This document shows positions 59,158-64,000 of a stretch of DNA of 64,000 nt, piece by piece. The DNA is from Adiantum capillus-veneris (taxonomy: Eukaryota; Streptophyta; Polypodiopsida; Polypodiales; Pteridaceae). The notes below the pieces were generated by a model, which was not told the DNA's origin, made no database searches, and saw only the letters and a list, made by a program, of their open reading frames with translations. The stretch spans positions 107,165,587 through 107,229,586 of the forward strand of contig CM043966.1 of NCBI GenBank assembly GCA_014529385.2. Direction: 5' to 3'. The stretch's first letter is position 1. Each line of letters starts with the position of its first letter. Made by a program: the position numbers and the translations under genes.

Positions 59158-60729
59158 TTATGCAGTAGATCTTTCCTTGTTTTTCCTAGCTCTCACATTT
59201 TCTCGGTATCGTCGTCTCTTATATGACCTTTGTTTCTTGTTAAGGTTTTGATTTTGGTAGATGTTTGAACTCGACTCGCTTGATAGGTCTTCGCTTGTAT
59301 CTTCTTCACTCTCATATAAATTACCATAGATGGTCGTACTAGACCTTGAGTGTTCAGTTTCTATACTTGGCTCACTCGATGTTTCCTCAGGTTCTGAATC
59401 CATTTCTCCCTGCGATTCCGTTTCTGATGTGTATTGGCCTGAAGCCTTTGAGGAATCATCGGTTTCACTCTCAGGTAGGTGTGTCTCTTTCTTATCATCG
59501 GATGTTACATGCGCTACACCTAACATGTTTACTGGTGCAATGTGTGGTATCTCTTCCCCATCTGGTGTTACCCAGGTTGTTCCTCTAGCTCCCCATGTAT
59601 CTATAGTTGCCGCTAGGTGTACCCAATCGACATTGTCTGACTCAGTCATTCCGGGTAGGATATCCATATAAGGAGAGTTCTTCCCAATATCCGCGTCTTC
59701 GTTACACGTGTAACAATACTGTAATGGAGCTGAGTGAATTGTTGTGTCTGATCGATTATCAATGATGAATTTATTTCGTAGAGGATGCGTTCGACCACTT
59801 AAAAGATCAACTCGAATGACAGAGTCTCGGAACTGTAAGTAGACATGGTTTTTGGACCAGTCATGCACCATTTTTGCTTCCCTCATGAATGGACGCCCTA
59901 AGATCATCTCAAATGACATAGGATGCTTGGAAAAATCCATAACAATGAAAGTTTGCCTTACCTTGTGTCCCAAGACCTTGATTCTGAGATCCTTTAGCAT
60001 TCCAATAGGCGTAACAATAGATCCATTAGCCATTTTTACCACTACGCTTGTGGCTTCAAGGTGAGGTCGCCCCATAGACTCCCAAAAACTCTTTGTCACC
60101 ATGCTGACTCCTGTACCACCGTCAAGGACTCCCTTTACAGTTAATCCTTTAGTAGTGATTGGCAGAGTAGCATTAGATTCATCACCTTCAAAGTATTGCC
60201 CCAACTTGTTAACGGGTACTTCAATTACAGATTCATGTCCCGCTAGGTCAGATGGTGGTGCTAAATGTTCCTCATCATTCATTACCGAGTCAGGTTTGTT
60301 CATATGTGCAAAATGTGGTAATCCGGCCTGTAATTCTCCATTGAGGAAGGCTCGAAGAGTTGAGACTAGCTCGGGGTCTTTATATAGTTTGGACATGATG
60401 GTGGTTCTAACTTCTGAAGACATGAAATCCATCAATTTGGCAACATTTAATGGCATCTTGTGGGACGTAGGACCCTGAAAAGAGAATGGTGAAGATGGAA
60501 TCTCCACTTCCTCAAGGAGGTCGGGCATTCCCTCACCAAACATTCTCTCTAGTAGGAAAGGTGTGTGTCCACTTTCAGATGTCCTACCCTCACTCTCTTC
60601 CCGAATGATACTGGGTATAGCTAACGGCCTGTAGTTCTTGTGAGGTTGAACTTGTGTGGGAAACACTGTGTCCGACATCTGGATATGTTTGGGTTCAGGT
60701 TCTAATGTTCGTTGAGTTTCTTCCACCAA
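59158..60729 (-). pseudogene. Protease 1 region of the large gypsy element
   Basis: Open frame of 523 codons. After an N-terminal helical region ('KMPLNVAKLMDFMSSEVRTT'), residues about 195-300 form a retropepsin fold: 'LTVKGVLDGGTGVSMVTKSF' with the catalytic Asp near residue 203, 'VKMANGSIVTPIGMLKDLRI', 'FIVMDF' and 'FEMILGRPFM'. The active-site triplet is D-G-G, not D-T/S-G. DGG variants occur in plant gypsy proteases, so this is not proof of inactivity. The C-terminal 130 residues are very rich in Ser, Glu, Asp and Thr, then basic ('KKQRSYKRRRYRENVRARK'). In the family, this enzyme cleaves Gag-Pol. Confidence 0.85.
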
Positions 60730-60903
60730 CCCCTCAGTTGTTGGACTCGTTCAATTTCCACTGTTGGGTTTGGATAGGTTCCAATCTTTCTCTTGCAATC
60801 CTCATTTTTTGCCTCTCGTGGCTTATCTTGGGGGTTCGCAACTGGGTGGTGTAACCTTGAATACTCTTTTGGTGCTCGTCCTAAGTCCCTCTCGTGATCC
60901 TTC
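60730..60903 (-). pseudogene. Damaged junction between gag and protease 1
   Basis: The main frame is broken here by several stops, while the neighbouring frame reads protein-like sequence ('ISHERQKMRIARERLEPIQ'). The frame is the same before and after, so two compensating small indels are likely. A programmed gag-pol frameshift is a weaker alternative, since it would not need a return to the original frame. Confidence 0.5.
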
Positions 60904-61719
60904 TCACTGCCTTTTTTCCTTTGTAGTAACAGTTTTGGTCTCCGTGGTCTCTATCAAATCTGAGTCATCCTCAGGGTCATTCATATACACGGGATCCTCT
61001 CCTGTCCCTATGTTAGTCTTTGAACTAGGTTTTGAGCTAGAAGCATTAAGGGATTTCTTTCTTCGTGTTTTCTTCTTTCTCGCTCGGCCAATGGATGCAG
61101 CATCTCTCTCTTCGAGGATATAATTTTGCTTTTGGAGCATCGACCGTGTGAGTGCATTCACTGGTGCTATGTTTATAGTTGGTGGTGTCCCATCAACGAT
61201 CTCTATTATGTTCAATGGTGTGATTTTCGGTGCGTTTGGATTGTTAGGACACTGTGCGATCAAATGATCTATGCCACAACGATTACAAATGAGTATTGGC
61301 ATTGCCAATGCACTCCCTTGACTTGTTTGCATTAGTGCGGCATTCTTTTGTATTCTAATGGGGCACTCAGCTACTCGATGTGGTCCACCACATTCGTAGC
61401 ACTGAAGAGGTGGTCTCCTGGCAAAACTATTAATGTTTTGGCCTCTTGCTGCTAGCGCAGTAGCTTGATATACCGGTTTGATTTGTCCCCAATGGTCTTC
61501 CATATAGTACATGGGACACTCCTCAAGCATGTCGACTCCATAGGTGATACTAGGGTCTATGTCCTCTTCGCAATCTACATAAGTACTAGATGACTCGCAA
61601 CCTATTTGATTCATAGGTGTGACTCTTGGATGAGGGGGTTGCGGTCCTAGCACTGGAGGTGGCAACGGTGTGGTTTGGACCACATTTTGGGTTCTAGGGA
61701 CCATGTGCTGTAATGGCAA
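60904..61719 (-). pseudogene. Gag C-terminal region with two more CCHC-like boxes
   Basis: Continues the gag frame after one TAG. It has CYECGGPHRVAEC (about 61,365-61,403) and CNRCGIDHLIAQC (about 61,250-61,290), both CX2CX3HX4C, one residue shorter in the middle than the usual knuckle. A basic stretch 'RARKKKTRRKKS' and an acidic end follow. The region is probably RNA-binding (nucleocapsid-like). Confidence 0.8.
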
Positions 61720-61725
61720 CTGTTG

Positions 61726-63138
61726 CTAAATGGGTGGGGCAGGCATCAATGCAAGAACTCGAGGTGAGTCTGCCCAAGCTATAGGCGGTCTATTTTCTAT
61801 GATGTGTTTAAGCATTAGGCAATCCTTCGCTTGATGGCCATACCTACCACACGCGTTACAAGTCCCGTTAAACTTTACTCTGAAAGTAGGGCATTCACTC
61901 GTAGTATGTGGGCCCAAGCAAATTGAGCACCATTGTTGATCCCTTCTTGGATACATGTGAGTGTTTTGTGGAGCACGATTACCCCTAAGTCTTTCTTGGA
62001 TGGTCTTGGTGAGATCTGACAAAGTCATCTCAGATATCGTTTGCTCTTTCACGATTGGCTTTATCTTCATTGGCTCATGCCCTGATGCTTGCGAGCTACT
62101 TGACTTCGGCTCGGCAGACACTCTTTCTCCTGCAATCATTAAATTATCCTCCAATTGGATTGCATTCATGGTGACTGCTTCCCAAGTAGTGATACCTCTA
62201 ATGACTAGGCCATTATAGATACTTTCATGTCGTAGTTCCCTAATGAATCTATCGAGCAATTGGTTGTTGTTGAATCGCTCATTTGGATTGCATCGAGAAT
62301 TCAAATTCTTTAGGCGACTAATGAAGTCTCTCACGGATTCACCTTCTTCTCGTTGGGCTTTCTGGAGCTGAGAGGCTACACCCCAAAGTACTCCCTCTCG
62401 TATGTATTCTTTTAAGAACAGTCTCCTAAGAGTAGAGTAGATCGTTTTCTCTTCTACTCTTAAGGTTCTATACCAATCTCCAGCCTTTCCGCTTAGGGTC
62501 AAACTCAAAGCCTTACACTTATGTAGCTCATTGTGCTCTTCCAAGGAATCGCACACATGTTCAAAGACTTCCAGATGCTTTCTAGCATCTCCGTCTCCAC
62601 TGAATTTCTGTGTGAGCTTAGCTACTTGAACTGCCTTGCTCCTAGGCTCTCTATCAGGTGCACTACGCATATTTTCCGCAATAGAGAGACCGATAGTTTG
62701 AGCAAATGCTGCCAAATCTCCTATTTGAGCAGGTATAATGGGTGTATGTGCTCTTGGAACCACATGTGAGATGGGAGTTGGCCTTGGCCTTGGCATACGC
62801 GCGGCTCTTGGGTCCCAAATTTTGTATGGTGGTGTACCAGACGGTGGTCCAAAGTTTACAGGCGTGGCCCTAGGCATAGGGGGTACCTGATATGGCATGT
62901 TATTATTAAATGGCATGGCTCCACCTGTATAAGAGCTTGGATAATTCCATTGTGGATTGTAAGCTCTTGGAATAATCGGAGGTGTAGGAGCTACATGAGG
63001 CTGAGGTACGACAGGTGCACATGATTGATACATACATGTAGGTATAGCTGGGGGCATTGTGCTACTAGGCATCAGCGCCGTGTTAACAAATGAACTCCAT
63101 GGTGTACTTCTTGTCATGCTCACCATTGGGATATGCAT
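61726..63138 (-). pseudogene. Gag capsid and nucleocapsid region
   Basis: Open frame of 470 codons. The N-terminal third is Pro-rich and basic. The Retrotrans_gag core follows: 'KFSGDGDARKHLEVFEHVCD', 'LSLTLSGKAGDWYRTL', 'LRRLFLKEYIREGV' and 'GESVRDFISRLKNLNSRC'. Near the C-terminus are CSICLGPHTTSEC (CX2CX3HX4C) and CNACGRYGHQAKDC (canonical CX2CX4HX4C). Gag forms the particle that packages element RNA. The ATG at 63,138 is internal to a longer frame; upstream sequence to 63,993 and beyond is in the same frame. Confidence 0.88.
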
Positions 63139-64000
63139 GGTAGCCGTAGTGTCATTAAGAGAAAGATGAGCTAGATCTGGGAAGGTAAAGCTGCCACTTG
63201 TGGGCTCAGATTATACTGAGGCTCTTGGCGAAACAACATATGGAGGATCAATGGGGCTCACTGAGGGAGTCTCCATTTGTGACAGGGTCGGTTGGTCGGC
63301 CTTTCCCGTATCCAAGAATCTCATTAGGCCTGTTGAAGGCATGTTGATCCCTGTGTTCTGTCTTTCTAACTCGACAATCCTATGGAGGACATCACAGACT
63401 TTCTGTTGTTGCTCATCTATGCTAGTAGCACCCGATGTGGATTGTAGAACATCTAACCAACCCACATGATAGGTGTGTCCTGTGTACCGATCAGTTAAAG
63501 CTTCTGCTTGTAGGTCATACTCCCAATTTTCGTTTAGGAATATCCCATCTAGGCCTGGCGTGCTGGAGGTTTCCCTTGAAGTGGAAGCATTATTGCTCCC
63601 CATAGCTTGCCTCTCCGTGACTGCTACCTTGGGAGCACTCGGTTGCTCGGATGGCATGATTGTTGTCATAGGAGCCTTTGCTTTCAGGGCTCGACTTTGT
63701 TCTAGCCCTCGTAGGTTCTCAATTTCCCTCTCCCTTGTTGCTTGCATATAGCGTTCGATCTCTTGCACTTCGGCAAGACTCCTACCATCGGGTAGTAAAA
63801 CCTCAGAGGGAGATAGTCCTAAAGGATCAGGAGGTGCAGTGGATGGAACGTTCACATGCACACTCTCAAGAAGCATAGGGTCCATTTTAGGCATGAATGA
63901 CGAATTTACTTCCCCACTCCCTTCATTTATTTCATTAACCGCATGTTCGGAGCGAGTAGCTCTACTAAGGGTCTCTTTTAAGCGGCTAAACACGCTGGAC
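63139..64000 (-). pseudogene. Gag N-terminal region, cut by window edge
   Basis: A 260-codon frame (63,211-63,993) ends with TAA and continues in the same frame to the gag core. It is acidic and Ser/Thr-rich with a Glu/Arg-rich helical stretch ('LAEVQEIERYMQATREREIE'). No known domain is visible; the position suggests a gag extension or leader-encoded segment. The true start is not in the window. Confidence 0.6.

Larger units (their letters stand above)
54632..64000 (-). mobile_element. Large Ty3/gypsy retrotransposon interior (5' end outside window)
   Basis: Minus-strand order is gag with four CCHC-like boxes, protease 1, RT, RNase H, integrase, charged linker, protease 2, Trp-Pro-Lys tail, PPT, LTR. 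RT before integrase places it in Ty3/gypsy. No chromodomain and no second RNase H are seen. All blocks from 64,000 to 58,291 share one frame, and those from 58,252 to 54,653 share another, so one net shift (near 58,295) plus stop codons separate the pieces. This implies an ancestral single Gag-Pol reading frame, though a compensated shift occurs near 60,730-60,903. Confidence 0.85.

Noticed and set aside
60730-60903. Programmed gag-pol frameshift
   Set aside because: The reading frame is the same on both sides, so compensating small indels explain the excursion better.

Overview
The window looks like repeat-rich nuclear DNA of a land plant. The evidence is Ty3/gypsy retrotransposons of plant type (one with the second, archaeal-type RNase H of the Tat group), a plant-type L1-like LINE, Helitron-like termini, GT-AG introns of 80-100 bp, a decayed PPR gene and very many (GA)n and (GT)n(GA)n microsatellites. 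A Penelope-like reverse transcriptase relic and the dense GA arrays would fit a fern, lycophyte or gymnosperm better than a compact angiosperm genome, but the sequence alone does not settle this. I found no intact host gene; almost all coding sequence is mobile-element derived and broken.

Layout. 1-12 kb: non-coding, with dispersed repeats, short tandem duplications and many microsatellites. 12.1-13.2 kb (-): Penelope-like RT relic. 13.5-14.7 kb (+): spliced, decayed gene of unknown function. 15.2-15.95 kb (-): Ulp1/C48-like cysteine protease relic with an intron. 16.27-16.74 kb: 169-bp tandem repeats, each carrying an inverted repeat. 16.8-18.2 kb: copy of the interior of a non-coding LTR element. 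18.2-21.3 kb (+): broken Tat-like gypsy pol, followed by its probable 3' LTR from 21,456. 23.8-26.24 kb (-): gag, PBS and 5' LTR of another gypsy element. 26.25-26.8 kb (-): PPR relic. 29,614-35,283 (-): complete non-coding LTR retrotransposon with 153/154-bp LTRs, PBS, PPT and a TTCAA target duplication. 39,653-43,010 (-): LINE with an 8-bp target duplication, inserted in an older repeat. 43.1-47.4 kb: microsatellite-rich Helitron-like block. 47.4-48.76 kb: 1.3-kb repeat with an inverted copy at 8.2-9.4 kb. 49.1-52.6 kb: two LTR fragments without coding sequence. 52.6-64 kb (-): large gypsy element, truncated by the window edge.

The most unusual object is that last element. Reading 64,000 to 54,653 on the minus strand, gag, protease, RT, RNase H and integrase lie in what was essentially one long frame. 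The same frame continues past integrase into a charged linker and a second retropepsin-like domain with a canonical DTGA motif, then a Trp-Pro-Lys motif tail that ends at a polypurine tract. The upstream protease has DGG in place of DTG/DSG. Each in-frame stop I examined can be reached from a Gln or Arg codon by one C-to-T change, which suggests methylation-driven decay of a once open polyprotein. How the parts worked together is inferred from family knowledge; nothing here shows present activity.
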